A DNA stretch of 64,000 nucleotides from Prorocentrum cordatum (Eukaryota > Sar > Dinophyceae > Prorocentrales > Prorocentraceae), in NCBI GenBank assembly GCA_963575745.1, contig CAUYUJ010012147.1, positions 314,965 to 378,964 on the forward strand. The letters are read 5' to 3'. Below, in pieces: positions 41,733-54,100 of this stretch. A program made the translations under genes and the position numbers. The stretch's first letter is position 1. Each line of letters opens with the position of its first letter. Below the pieces are notes generated by a model that was not told the DNA's origin, did no database searches, and saw nothing but the letters and a program-made list of their open reading frames with translations.

Positions 41733-42029
41733 TACTTTGTTTTACCTACTCGGGGCCTCCAACGGGTCCGTCGAGAGAACCTGCTGCTCCGTCTTGCGGC
41801 CATCCTGAGCCGGCCGTGGCCCGTCTGGGGGGGTCTCCTTGGGACTTCCTGGGGTCTTACTGTGCCCTCTTGGTGCGTATTGGCTCCTCCCAATGTGCTC
41901 TGGACTCAGCCTTCCCGATCCGGTCCTTGCTTAGGTTGTGCCAGACCCGGTTTCTATGTATACGAAAAACGTATGTATGAGCACAACTGTACACATAGTA
42001 CGACTATCGACCTAACATAACATAAACAT

Positions 42030-42044
42030 ATACAGAGACAGGGG

Positions 42045-42077
<33 letters not shown>

Positions 42078-42105
42078 AGAGAGACAGAGGGAGAGAGAAC
42101 GAAAA
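42030..42105. repeat. (GA)n tract
   Basis: GAGA with CAGA and AAGA variants. Confidence 0.9.
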
Positions 42106-42429
42106 ATCTGGTAGATTGGCCTGCGCGAGATTAATAATATGGGGGTGGAAAATGCCTCGCATCATTGTCGCATGGCTCAAGAAGATCATCCTTCCATCCA
42201 TACCGAATCCAACAATCACCACCTCAGCCCATGTATTCGTTCATCCATTCACCCCATGGCGATCGAAAAATCCGCCGACCCCTTGGGCCTTGGGGTTTAT
42301 CGGCGTGTGAGATGTTTCCGCCTCCCCAAACCCCTCCCCCGGGAACCCGGTCCGGTCGATTTGGAGGGGGAGAGGGGGGTCCCCCCAAGGACCGCCCGAA
42401 CGCGACATATAGGGGACAGGGGGCCCCGA

Positions 42430-42920
42430 AACGGGCCAGGAGGGCCCGAAGACGGTTCCCGGACTGTCCGAGGGGGCACGAGTCGCCGAAAGATCGCGCC
42501 AAGACGTCCACGATTGGCCCCAGACGGCCCCAGAGGCCCCGAATACGTTCCCAGAAGTCGCCACGGGGCGTTCCAAGAGGCCTTCATGGAGCAAAAATCG
42601 TCCCACCTCCTTCGGAAAACATAGATGTCTACCGCGTTTGTCTGTTGTGCATTCATGCGGCCCACTGAGGTCGAAGCGGCCTCCAAGATCGACCTCGGGC
42701 TCCAAGATGGCACACGAGGGCCCCAAAACGGCCCCAGAAGCATCCGAAACGGCCGAGGAGGCCCCGAGGACGGCCCCAAGGGGAGGCCTAGACGGGAGAA
42801 CCCGAACGGACATTTCGCGCTCCCGTCCTCAAGATGCCCCCAGGAGTCCCCAAAAAGCTTCCAAGAGGCCCCCAGCGAGCGCCAAAAGGGCCCCCCAAAC
42901 GTCCCCAGACGCCGCCAGGA
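42430..42920 (+). repeat. Degenerate CCAAGA-GGCC array
   Basis: GGCCCCGAAGACGG, CCAAGATCGACC, CCCCAAAACGGCCCC and similar words. More of it lies at 43200-43450 and 44290-44740. Confidence 0.75.
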
Positions 42921-43498
42921 GGCCCCCAACATGTTCAACAGCTGCCTTCATGACGCTCCCGACGAGCCTCCCACGCGACCCCATCAGCCGTCCGAACGGC
43001 GTCAAACCTGCAACCCAGGCACGGCGGCGGGGTGTGCCCGAGGCCATGCGATAATCATCCTTCTGGCATTTTGAAAGACGCCCACCGTCTGCAAACGTGG
43101 GTTCTCGCCCGATGCCATATACGTGCACGGCGCACACCGAGAATGTTAGCCGCAGAAATCAAAACTGGTGGTGCGGGCGGAGCCGCCATTGGCGGGGGCC
43201 CAGGAGAACCCTGCCCTAGCACGCAGTAGACTGCCCAAGAGGGCCCCCGCCCCACATCTCTCCCAACGACGCCCACGACAGCTTCAAAAAGGCCCCGTAA
43301 GCACCGAACACACTCGACGAGAACTCCAAGAAAACTTCCCAAGAAGCCCTCCAACGTTCGTTCAGTCCAAGACGTCTCCACAAGCGTGCCACGAAGGCCC
43401 CACAGGCCACCGAAAAGGCCACCAACCATCTCACGAGCCCCGAAAAGGGCCCATGAGAGGAACAGTACACCGAAAGTCCTGGTATATCAGCCCCAGAC

Positions 43499-43499
43499 G

Positions 43500-43544
<45 letters not shown>

Positions 43545-43549
43545 TCGTG

Positions 43550-43594
<45 letters not shown>

Positions 43595-43625
43595 GTCGTC
43601 GTCGTCGTCGAAGTCATCGTCGTCC
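43499..43625. repeat. (GTC)n tract
   Basis: GTC triplets with two GCC and one GTG change. Confidence 0.96.
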
Positions 43626-44759
43626 TTCTCCTCCTCCCCCTCTTCCTCCTCCTCCTCTCTCGGGAAGGGAAGGAGGAAGCGTCCGACGATCGAGGTTGGC
43701 GGTGGTCTCTCGGCGCCTTTTCGGCGACTTCGGGCCCCAGGACCGCCGGAGCGCGACCCGCGGGAAGCACTGCTCGCGCCCCGGACCACCCGAACACCAT
43801 CCGGAGCAAGCCACGGGCAGGGTGGGCCCCGGGAGGGATCCGAGGTCAACGTTTTCGCAGAGGCTCGGTCGCTCCACCCCACGGCGTCGCGAACAGAAAA
43901 ACGCAGATGACGTTATCGGCACCGCTCGGCCTCCGAGGTGCGCAGGGCTTTCCAGGGCCCCAGCGCCGTCGACGCACTGCACGGGACGAGACGCCTGCTC
44001 GGGGGAAGGCGTCGCGACTGCAAGGGGTCGCCCATGGAAGACAAGACTAGTTCGGGGGGCCGCAACGTGTTCGAAGATCGAGGCTCCAGGTGCGAAGTTT
44101 GGGGATGCCCCAAAGAGACTCCACGACGCCCCAGGAATGCCCAAAGAGACCCCCTGAAGGGTTCTCTTGTCGCACAGCTCGAACATTCGTTCATCGTGCC
44201 TGAAACCTCTCCTCCAATGTTCAAGACTCGCCAACGGACACATATCACCGCCCTCACCCTCCTCCTCGTCGCCCCCTGTTTTTCTCCTCCACCTTCTCCT
44301 GCTCCCACCCTGCAAAAGACCCCCAAGACGGTGCAAGAGAGCCCCGAGACGCCGAAAGCTCGCGCCTAGACGCCCAAGATGGCACCCAGACGGCTCAGGA
44401 AGCCTTCTAGACGCCCCGCGAGGCCTCCAAGAGGCCATCCAAGAGAGAACGTAGAAGGACTAAGCATAGCTCTCCCATGCATTGTTTGCGAATTATTGGC
44501 AATCTCGCGCTTTCAACTTCCCGACGCTCGTAGAGGGCCCACAAGGCCCTCACGACGGCCCCACGACGGCAGAAGCGGCCTCCACGACGCCCACAGAGGC
44601 CCCCAAGACCAACTCCAAAAGAAAGTCAGCCAGACGACCCCAACGGAAACAGCGAGCAGTCGGCCACAAGAAGCCCCCAGGAGGTCCCACCAGACACCCA
44701 AAAGGCCCACGCGAGGCCCCCACCGGCAGGCATCTACTACACCCCCAAGGGGTCGGCGG

Positions 44760-45900
44760 TGCGGCGTAAGCCCGAAAATAATTTGTCGTCAACTGATCCA
44801 AGGATTACTTGTAATTTGGGCGACGCGTGCCTAGCATTTGATTCACCATGTGCCCATAACACTCTCAAAGCAATCGAATGTACAACTTCTGCAGTATCTG
44901 ACGACTCTGACCACGACCGCACGCCACCGCCCGCCATTCGTCTACACTTGCGATGGGTATATGCTAGGTTCCGAACGAGATCAAGCAAATCCACGCTGAA
45001 TCCACAGCTAGTTCGCACCCCCGTCACCAGTGGTTACGCCAGCCATACGGCGATTGGGTTTACAAACAAACAGTCGGAGCGCCCCCCAAAGTCTCCAAAG
45101 GAAACTCCCCAGAGAATTCCGGAGGTCCCTGGGAGACCTCAAGAGGCCACCTGGAGGCCGCTTCGAGGCCCCCGACAACACAGCGGCGGAATAGGCTGTA
45201 GGCAATCGGGCACAGTCGAGTCAGATTAGTGGGCCGATCCTGCGACATCAGAGGTGCCTTTCTGTTCTGTCTGCCGTACTCGGCAGTCAAAAGACGTAGG
45301 TGCACACATGAAGTAGGAAGGCGGATCGAGCAGGTTGGATTTGGATTCGGGCACGCCCAGAAGATTCACAAAAAACACACACAGATCGGTTCTTGAACTG
45401 AGATGGTGCTTGACGTAGATTGGGATCTGGATCTCAGAAAAAAATCATACTGTCAACGACCGGCGTGTGAAACCGTGCTACTTTGGTAGTGGAAACAACT
45501 GGTTTTCAAAATATTTGGTCTTTAGAAGCTCTGCGTGGCGACGCCCCCGTCGCCACGCGTGCCCTCTGCGTGCCTCCGGGGGCGCCGCCACGTAGAAGCA
45601 CTGGAGACCGAGCACTTGGGGCGTCGCTACGCACGCCCTCTGCGTGGCTGCGACCATTTGTTAAAACCCTAAAACCAATTGAACTCACTAACAAAGTACC
45701 ATCAGGAACGCCACAGCCGGAACCGAGGTGCCTCCGCATCCACGGCGGGCCTCGGCCACGAGGGGATTCCTCTCGGGCCCAGGTCCTTGGAAACGGCGCG
45801 ACGGCCAAGGACCCTCCTGAGCCAACAAGAATTGGTCCGTGCGTCGGCGTGTTTTGTCATCATCGTGCTTCGCTGCCTCTCTAGTATATGGTGGGGGGGG
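44760..45900. other. No gene recognised
   Basis: AT-richer than its neighbours. Contains paired GCGTGGCGACGCC / GGGGCGTCGCTACGC words at 45535 and 45620. No motif-bearing frame. Confidence 0.5.
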
Positions 45901-45904
45901 AGGG

Positions 45905-46032
45905 GGGCAGGACGAGGAGGAGGAGGGGGAGGAGGGGGAGGAGGAGGAGGAGGAGGAGGAGGAGGAGGAGGAGGAGGAGGAGGAGGAGGAGGAGGAGGAG
46001 GAGGAGGACGAGGAGGACGAGGAGGAGGAGGC
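45905..46032. repeat. (GGA)n tract
   Basis: GGA triplets ending GGACGAGGACGAGG. Confidence 0.95.
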
Positions 46033-46234
46033 GGCTCCACAGAATCGTTCACACCTGGCAGAACTGGAGCCAGGTGTGCACGAATGGAGATATACAACCA
46101 AGGGATCAACTGTGGGATCCTTGTGCGCAGGCCATGCCCGCTACTACGGCACCAACCAACATAGTCGCGAACAGGATTGCAAGCGTAGACCCCAAGCAGC
46201 GAGTTGTTACACTGTTGATGTCTAAGCTACGTGA

Positions 46235-46600
46235 GGCTAGGTGCAACTATCTACGTGGTGCAAGCGACGTGATGTAAGCAATGAGCTGCAAGCTATGCGG
46301 TGCAAACAATGTGGGGTGAGGCATGCGGCACAATCTACGTCGTGCAAGCTATGTGGTGCAAGCCAGGTGCCGCCAGCTATGTGGTGCAAGCTGCGTGGTG
46401 CACGCTAGGATGGTGCAGGCCAGATGGCATAAGCTGCGTGGCCAAAGCTACTTACTTCTCGGATGCAGAGGTGCAAGCTGCGTGGTGCACTCTGCGTGGC
46501 GCAACCGCCTTGGCGCAAGCCATGCGGTGCACACCACGTGGTGCCAGCCGTATGGCGCCCACGAGGCGCCCACGAGGCGGCCACGCGACACCCACGGGCG
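46235..46600 (+). repeat. Degenerate GTGGTGCAAGCT array
   Basis: GTGGTGCAAGC(TG/TA)CGTGGTGCA-like 12-base words recur for about 360 bp and grade into GGCGCCCACGA units. Confidence 0.85.
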
Positions 46601-46658
46601 GGCACCCCAGCCGCTCACCAGCCGAACCACCGCCGCACCTGCCCGGTCCCTCTCTGGC

Positions 46659-46784
46659 CATCGCTTGGACGTCCATTCCCTGTGTTTTTGTCGGTTTCGT
46701 GCGTGGTTTTTTCGCCAAATGATCAAGGATGCTCCTCGATGGTCCTCGCCGGGGGAAAAACGCACACGTCCGAGCGATGCCAAG
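46659..46784. mobile_element. Family E element
   Basis: Ends CATCGCTTGGACGTCCATTC and CACGTCCGAGCGATGCCAAG; CTCTCTGG before and GCTCTGG after suggest the target duplication. Confidence 0.88.
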
Positions 46785-46856
46785 CTCTGGTAAAAGAGTC
46801 AGAAGTCCCAAGTTCGGGGAGACGTAAGACTTGGGTTGGCGGGGGACTCGGGCTGG

Positions 46857-47010
46857 CCCGACGGTGTCATCCTGAACATGGCGCGACCCGGTCTGAAGTC
46901 TGACGCGGGCTCCCGCTGCAGACCTCCCAGAAAAAACTGGACCGTTAAGCTCCAGGAGGCGCTCGTCAGGACGCGTCGGCAAACCTGAGCTCCAGCATAC
47001 TCGAGTCTTG
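46857..47010. repeat. Dispersed sequence related to 22.19-22.52 kb
   Basis: ATGGCGCGACCCGGTCT, GTCTGACGCGGGCTCC and GCGTCGGCAAACCTGAGCTC correspond in order to ATGGCGAGACCCAGTCT, TTGACGCGAGCCCC and GCGTCGGCGAACCCGAGCTC at 22.2-22.5 kb, but without the family B element. Confidence 0.65.
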
Positions 47011-47172
47011 CGCTTCCTCGATATGTGCGCCCGCACGCCCGTGACTTGTCTTCACCGCACGCCCCGACCAGCTGCTCGCCCCTGTGCCCCGGCCCCGGGG
47101 GTGGGACGAGGCGGAGGATTGACAAGGAGGGAGGCGATGAGGGCGATGATAGAGGAGAGAGGAAAGGGGAGA

Positions 47173-47475
47173 GGGGAGGAGGAGGAGGAGGAGGAGGAAG
47201 AGGAGGGAGGAGGAAGAGGAGGGAGGAGGAAGAGGGAGGAGGAGGAGGAGGAGGAGGAGGAGGAGGAGGAGGAGGAGGAGGAGGAGGAGGAGGGAGGAGG
47301 AGGAGAGAGGAGGAGAGAGGAGGAGGAGGAGGAGCAGGAGGAGGAGGAGGAGGAGGAGGAGGAGGAGGAAAAGGAAAAGGAGAGAAGGAGGAGGAGGAGG
47401 AGGAGGAGGAGGGAGGAGGAAGGGAGGGAGGAGGGAGGGGGCGGCGTACGAGGAGGAGGACGAGGAGGAAGAGGC
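47173..47475. repeat. (GGA)n tract, about 300 bp
   Basis: GGA/GAGGGA units with a short AAAAGGAAAAGGAGAG break. Confidence 0.97.
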
Positions 47476-47644
47476 AACGGACGGATGATCGCCACTCGGA
47501 GGAGGGCCCACGGAGGCAACGGCGGCTCTCCCGCCCCGCCCACGACCGCGCTCTGCATGGATCTCTGGACCCCTCCTGGGTCCATCCTGGCCCATCTTTC
47601 GAGGCGGATCCAGGGCATCTGGGAGCCCCAGAACTGGCAAAAAT

Positions 47645-47800
47645 AGGAGGCCACATGCGAACCCTGCCCCTACCCCCCCACGACTTCTGAGGGGGAGGGT
47701 GGGGTTCACTTGGCTCGGGCGCTCCCGAGCGAAGTGACCCCCCCCTCCCCCTCAGAAGTCGTTGGGGGGTAGGGGCAGGGCTCGCAGGTGGCCCCCTGCT
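47645..47800. mobile_element. Family H hairpin element
   Basis: GGCCACATGCGAACCCTGCC at left, GGGCAGGGCTCGCAGGTGGC at right, centre GGGCGCTCCCGAGCG. A sibling of the TPR introner at 16276-16435. Confidence 0.85.
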
Positions 47801-47837
47801 GGACCCCTCCCGTGTCCATCCTGACCCATCTTTCGAG

Positions 47838-47890
47838 GCGGAGGAGGAGGAGGAGGAGGAGGAGGAGGAGGAGGAGGAGGAGGAGGAGCC
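47838..47890. repeat. (GGA)n tract
   Basis: GGA triplets. Confidence 0.95.
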
Positions 47891-48053
47891 CCAAAGCTGT
47901 GCCTCTCCTGCGCGGGGGGGCCCGTCCGCTGCGCGCGCCGCCGCCGCGCCGCGCCATCGGGCCCCCCGCAGGGAGGGCGCCGCTCAGCGCGGCCACGAGG
48001 CCCGCGGCCGCCGCAGGTGGCCGGCCGTCGAGTTCGAGGAGCTCGAGCAGGCC

Positions 48054-49372
48054 GTGATCGAGGCCGCTTCGACGCCCCGCGGGCACCGCTCTCGGTTGGA
48101 ACTTCGAGTTCACGCTGGGCGAGCCTTGGACGCCAATTCGATGGTGACCGAGGCATCGAGAACTTCAACGTATACCAGTTCTCTTCGCCGCCGCCTACGT
48201 ACGAGGCGGGCGGCGATCCGCAACGAGCAGATCGAGCGGACCAGGGTGGCGAGCTGGATCTTCTGCGCTGCAAGGCAACCCTTGCCGCCACCTGGTCTTC
48301 CGCCGCCTGGCTGTTGGAGGATTGAGGTGGACGTGGGCTTCGAGGACGTAGAGGAGCCCGACGAGACGTTCGAGGTCGTCGAGTCTGAGGGCGTCAAGGT
48401 GCCTCCGTGCGAGTCGGCCTGGGCTTCTCTGGCCAGGAACGGGTTCTCTCGCGCCGATGTTGTGCCGCCGCCTCCGCAATACGAGGCCCTCGAGGGCTGG
48501 CACGAAGCCGATGTGCTTCTCCAGGACGCGAACGAGGACAAGGGCGAGTCTCAGCGTGCTGGAGGCGCTCGCCGAGACGATCTTAGAGATGTTTGTGCTG
48601 CTGTGGGCGATCCTCGCGACATTGGTGGTGAAATGGTTGTTGCAGGCGACCATTCTGCTGATGGAGATCTTCGGGGCTCAGGTGGTGATCTTCGTCCTGG
48701 ACTTGCAGGGGGTCAGCATGATGATTGCGCTGCTGTGGGCGACCCTCGTGACATTGATAGTGAACTTGTTGTTGGAGGCGACCATTCGGCTGATGGAGAT
48801 TTTCGGGACTCAGGTGGTGATCTTCGTCCTGGACCTGCAGTGGGTCGGCATGATCTGCCAGCAGCCCAGCCGCATTCTGATTGCGCAGTGGCTCAGCCTG
48901 GAGACTCCGTGGTTCATCCTGCACCTACAGTGGCTGCAGAAGTCCGTGCCCCAGATGTTGCCGACGGCGCTCTTGCCTCTGGCATGCCAGCACGGTTGAT
49001 TGGCATCAAGGCGAGACCACTTTTGAACGGACGCGAAGGGATACTAGGGCCATTCGACACAGGCTCAGGACGCTGGAGTCCATCCGCGTCAGGGCCTCCT
49101 CCTTGGAGTTCGTGGGGAACCAGAGCAGGGACATGCTGAGGCAATCCTTCCACCAAGCCGCCAGGAAGTACAAGTACCATAGCACGTCTGCCAACGATAT
49201 GGCGTTTGAGCAGCTGTACGATATGGCAGCCCACAGAGGGCAGCCAGGAGTGGCCAGGGTGATCGAGCACATCTGCGCGGAGGAGTCTGTGTGTGTTGAC
49301 GCCTTCTTTGCCGGCGAGTTCCAGCTTCACACCGACGCCGCCTTCAACCTGGTGATGGCGCCCGCCGGTTAG
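48054..49372 (+). CDS. Unrecognised protein in two overlapping frames, with a 44-codon repeat
   Basis: The first frame (48054-49010) encodes an acidic protein: VDVGFEDVEEPDETFEVVES, PPPPQYEALEGWHEADVLLQ, then two tandem 44-residue repeats CAAVGDPRDIGGEMVVAGDH...GGDLRPG at 48594-48725 and 48726-48857. Near 48990-49010 the protein-like reading moves to another frame: DWHQGETTFERTRRDTRAIR, HRLRTLESIRVRASSLEFVG, NQSRDMLRQSFHQAARKYKY, ending FQLHTDAAFNLVMAPAG at a stop at 49372. The switch implies a frameshift, a small intron or a sequence error. I recognise no domain. It is the only convincing plus-strand coding region and lies beside repeats that also flank the LINE, so it may belong to another mobile element. 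Confidence 0.55.
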
Positions 49373-49389
49373 GTAGTCAAGTCCTTTGT

Positions 49390-50112
49390 CGGTGTTCTCG
49401 ATCCTTATCGGCTTACTTGTATCTCTCTTCGACGTTTTCCGTGACGGGTCGTTGAAAGTGGAAGGCTCAGTTTCAACCATTTCGCGATGCTGCGCTTTCT
49501 AATGAGCGGAGGTGGTGGTGGTGGAGGTGAGGGGGAGCGTTACGACAAACCCTGTGGATGTTTAATCCCGTGTGCCTTTCGCGTTGCGGCCAGTCAGTCT
49601 CTTCGGCGCCCGACGCAGCGGGCGAGTGATCCCTCTGCCACGCTTTCGGCTATGAGGACGAGGACGAGGTGGACAGGGGGATGCGGGAGGAGGTGGGGAG
49701 GAGTGTTCTGTGCTTGCCCTCGCTGCTGCCCCTGCAAGCAGCTGTCCGTTGGGGCCGTGCTGCTTCCTGGTGCTCTCGACCCCGATTGGTTGCTTGTATC
49801 TCTATTCGGCGTTTCTCGTACGGGTCGTTGATACTACCCTTCTTCAAGCAAATGGTGCGCAGCTTCAACCCTTTCGCGAAGCTGCACGCGCCGACCCGCC
49901 CGACAGCGGGCGAGTGATCCTTATGCCACGCTTTCGGCTATGAGGACAAAGACGAGGTGGAGGAGGAGGTGGTGAGGATGATGTCGTGATAGCTGGCGTT
50001 GATCGGCCTGGCTGGGCTCGTAAGCATCAGCAGAGTGATGCATGCCCAGGCCTAGAAGGCGTTGACTGCCAGACCGTGGCCTTGGCTGAGCTTGGCAATC
50101 GGCCAGCCTCCC
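49390..50112 (+). repeat. Diverged tandem units beside the LINE
   Basis: GCGGGCGAGTGATCC then CCACGCTTTCGGCTATGAGG occurs at about 49619 and 49907. CTTGTATCTCT...TTTCTCGTACGGGTCGTTGA-like blocks occur at 49420 and 49795. The unit is about 290 bp. The last part (49980-50112) recurs beyond the LINE at 57316-57450. Confidence 0.75.
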
Positions 50113-50381
50113 GCGGATGTCACATGAGGAGGAGGAGGAGGGGCGCAGACCGCTGTGCCCCCTGCAAGGCACGAGTGCCGAGCAGGGGGTCCGATGTCCA
50201 AGGGGCTCGACAGTCCGCGCGAAGCGCGGCTCGAGCGAAGGAAATGGAGGCCCCTCCCTGCCCTCGCGGCGGCGCGCGCGCCCGCCTCGCAGTGCACAGT
50301 CTTGAAGAAATAGGAGACGATGTGCAGCGATGGCGGCGCGGCGGCGGCGGCGGGGGGGAGGGCCCAAAAAACTAAACGAGA

Positions 50382-51137
50382 TTAGTCTGAGCCCGAGCTG
50401 GATCCGTCTCCAGTCTCGGGCCTAGGGTCACGGGCCACATCGACAGAGCCCAAGGACAAGCGAGAGGAGGAAGGGCCCTCGTCGGGGCAGGAGGCGGCAG
50501 GAGAGGGAGCACGATTGTCGTCGCGTCCTTCCTGCACGCAAGAGGCGGGCCTGCCCGCATCCGTGGGGCCAGCGTGGCTATCTTCACGCCTGCACGGCTG
50601 AACAGCCGAGGGGGCGGTAAGCTTCGCGCCAGTCTTCGGATGCAGGCCGGCCTCAATCCTCCGAATAGCCATTCGCTGGTTCGCCTTCGTAGAGGCCACG
50701 GCAGAGAAACCAACACATCTGGCGGCTAACTTCACAAAATTGCCAAGAGTGCCGTTTCCACCGCATTTGCGGCAGCAAAAATAATCACCATTTTTAAACA
50801 CATCGTGACCGAGGGCCGAAAATTGAGGGTACCTGTCGGGCCCACTGGGCCCCGAGGGGAGCACAGGAGACAGCGGGCCCTTCACCCCCAGATCGTCGGG
50901 CCCCTCGGTCTGGCTGCGCAGCTCAGCCTCTCTCTGGGAGGCTTCCATAGCCAGCTGCACGGCCTCGGAACGCATCAGGGCAAACCCCTGGTCGGTCGCA
51001 TGAGCATTCCACCATTCAGACGCCGCCAGGAGCTGCACGGGGCTGGCCATGCAATCACGAGTGGCCCTCTGTGTGAGCATGGCTTTGAGAGAGAAGTCTG
51101 GCTGCGAGCAAATCTGCCACATACACGGCACCTCCAA
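50382..51137 (-). CDS. LINE ORF2 C-terminal zinc region in a shifted frame
   Basis: Overlaps the end of the main ORF2 frame. It continues with ATDQGFALMRSEAVQLAMEA, GHDVFKNGDYFCCRKCGGNG, TLGNFVKLAARCVG, and a charged Ser-rich tail ending DGSSSGSD. The CxxCG...C pattern is typical of the last domain of dinoflagellate LINE polyproteins. It probably joins the CRVCGRFARSQTSLSKPC motif of the main frame through a one-base shift somewhere between about 51140 and 51040. Confidence 0.75.
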   Translation of the reverse strand: MEVPCMWQICSQPDFSLKAMLTQRATRDCMASPVQLLAASEWWNAHATDQGFALMRSEAVQLAMEASQREAELRSQTEGPDDLGVKGPLSPVLPSGPSGPDRYPQFSALGHDVFKNGDYFCCRKCGGNGTLGNFVKLAARCVGFSAVASTKANQRMAIRRIEAGLHPKTGAKLTAPSAVQPCRREDSHAGPTDAGRPASCVQEGRDDNRAPSPAASCPDEGPSSSRLSLGSVDVARDPRPETGDGSSSGSD

Positions 51138-54100
51138 GTGGCGACCTTCTGGCTGTGCCAGATCTCGTGACTGGTGATCGACAACTTAGGAGGGAGAGGG
51201 AGGCTCGAGGAAACCAGAGGCTCATCAGGATCACCAGACCACGCTTGAGACTGCAACAGCCTTTGAGCAGCCCATGCCAAGAACCTAAGAATGGACTTAT
51301 GATACCTATATTCCCCCGCCAAGGCCTTACAGAATCCATCCGCGTAACTGTGGGACGCCGAGCCGAGCTTCGCGAAAAAATCAGCCCATAGGTTTCCCGC
51401 CCAGTGCTCAAGAGAGACGCCTTTTTCTACAGCATCATCGAGCGAAAGGTGGGCGGGGCACCAAACAAATTGGGGGGGATCGTGCTGCTGGTTCCTGAAA
51501 ATGTCCGCCCAAATCGACGCGTGTTTGGCTAGACCAGCAGCCTGCTCTGGGTTCCAAGCGTTGCCTTCCCGAACGCTGGCCTGCAGGTCGGACACAATTT
51601 TTTCCACCGCAGGCGCAAAGTGCAGTGCCTGACGTATCGACCACCGCTCCGCACGTCCGATGGTCTGGCGCACGCCAGGCAATGCGCCGAAGACGGCACG
51701 AACTGGAATTAAATCTTGATTTAATTGGACAGCTGCCCAGCCAGCCCGAGCAACCTCAGGGAGACTTGACTGGAGGCAGCTCCCATCGACGAAACAGGTG
51801 GGCCCCCGCGGGCCTGAAACGTTCCCCCAGAACTGGACCTGAGGGTGGGCCTCGGGGGGCTCCAAGGCCACAGAGAGCGAGGGGACCCCATAGGTGAGAT
51901 AAGTGGTTTCGGCCTGTGGGTTCCCCAAGATATCTAGACATGAATTAATTAGAGCATTCCTATGGCTCAGAATCTTGTCGGGGACCTGCTCGCCAAGCCC
52001 GTCAACTCCGTCCAAGACCAAGCCTGCACAGTCGTACCAGATGTGCCCGTAGGAGCCCAGGGGAGCCTGACACACCCGACATTCAGGGCTTATGCGGTAA
52101 CCCTGGGAAGCACGCACACCTGGAAGAGGAATAACATCAGCCATGACCGCCGAGAGAGCTCCAAGTTGCCGCGGACACCGAATCGCTTGAAGACCTCCTC
52201 TCAGCGCTCTGTGCCAGACCTGCTCGGTGCCCTGGGACGTGGGCATGTGATAAAGCAGCCGACGATGTTGCCACCTCTGAATACCTTCTATCATGTATAG
52301 CTTGACGTCGTACGGGCAAGTCGTGACTAAGTTTATCGTGATATTAGTGTCCGAGAGGAACGTGTGGGCGCTGGTCATGGCCCAGCCGATACGATGAAGG
52401 GAAAGCCAGCAGGCCGACATGGGCCCCTTCGCGATCTGCCACGTCGGGTTGTCGTCGAAGTAAAGACGTAGTTGGGCCCAGGCCCGCTGGGCCCTCCCAA
52501 GACAAACCCTGCTGTCCCAGATCCAGGCCGCGTAGCGGAGGCATATGCTGAGCGTGCAGTCGAATATGGGATCGTAGTAGGGGTCGCGGTGAGCGAGGAT
52601 ATACGCTGTGACTCCACCATGCTTTCTACCCCCGGCGAGGGTCGAGGCCAACTGTCTGAAATATCGAAGAGAAACGTCAGAAACTCCAGAGACACCGCCA
52701 CCATGCCCAGCAGCTGGTAGCGCTCCCGTTCTGAACAAGAGCGAAGCCTTGCGCCCGACGGCGCTGCGCAGCGCCATGTACTTGCGACGGCGCTGCTTCA
52801 GAGACTTGAGGCGTGCCTTCTCCTGGAGCCTCAACACTTTGCCACCAGCTAACTCATGCCCCAGGTTGCGCATCCATGGCCGAAACTGCAGTTTGAGCTG
52901 CGCCGCTCCGTGCCGAAACAACCTCTTGGACCTTCCCGAGGCCGCCACGATACCAGACTTCTTGGGCTGGGTGTTCAGCCCTAATACCTGGGCGTCGTAC
53001 CTGAAGATCCGTACAGCCTTCTCTAGCTGCGGCAAGGTGTCAGGCGTCGTGGCGACCAGCTGCAGCGACACGTCATCTACTAACGCACGCGGCGTCACAC
53101 ACGGGGCAATCTGGTTGAGGCGCTTGAGCGCCCGAAAAGTCAGCACGAACAACATACCTGTAGCATGGCTGCATCCAGCTAGGATGCCTTGGAAAACCTC
53201 GAGGGACTCGGAAAGGCTTCCGAATGCCTTCAGACGCCGTGGCTGCCTGTACAATTCCACCAGCATCCACACGAGGCGTGGCGGAAAGCTGACAGCCTCT
53301 GCCTCCTTGATGAGTTGGGCAGGGTGAACCATTTCGAAGCACTTGATCATATCAAGCAAAACTGAAATAGAGATTTCGCCGAGCAGGGACGCTAGCTCTG
53401 CGGACAGGTTGTGCGCGAAGGCGCTGTCCGTGGAGCTATGCCGCTTCCTGGCGCCCCAGATCTCGAGACAACCATGCAACTCTTGCCAGCTACAAGTTAC
53501 AGGCTTCCTGAGTTTGCCCCAGACTCGGCAGAGAGTGTTAATTAGGGCTATCAAGCGGACTCCCCCGTCAGGCTTGGCCAAACGCACCATTTCCGTCCAA
53601 ACTCGATCGTTGGGCCAAGCGAGCTGGGCCTCACATCCGTTGAACAAAAACGCTATGCCTTCGTAGGCTCCTTGGCTGAGGTGGAGCAGAGCCCTGGGCG
53701 CAATCCGCGAAGGGCCTGCCGCCGTGTTGATTTTAAAATGCTGGATGCAATCCTCAACCTCTAAGGCAGTGATGCAAGGGAGCGAGGGCCAGGCGTGGGC
53801 CCCATCGGGGAGCGGAAGCTTGGAGCAGTCGTGGGTCATCCAGATGTCAGCCCATGGCTGCATCTCTTGATCAGCGAGCTGGAAGGGTTGGGACTTGGAA
53901 CCAGCAGCAACGACCTCCTGGACCGCTCGCACCTTGCTGAACCTGTGGGCCTGAGACGCTCCTCTCTGAAAAGCTTCTCGGGCCCAGGTCAGCCAGGCTG
54001 AGCTCGCGGCGGCTTCGGCAGCCCCGATCTTGGCCTTGGCGGTGAGATACACATGCGTAAGGCATTCGGCAAAGTCAGCTCTGGCCAGGACGGCAAACCC

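Noticed and set aside
48457-48999. A hydrophobic, membrane-like frame on the plus strand
   Set aside because: It is the shadow frame of the 44-codon repeat; the acidic frame keeps better coding character.
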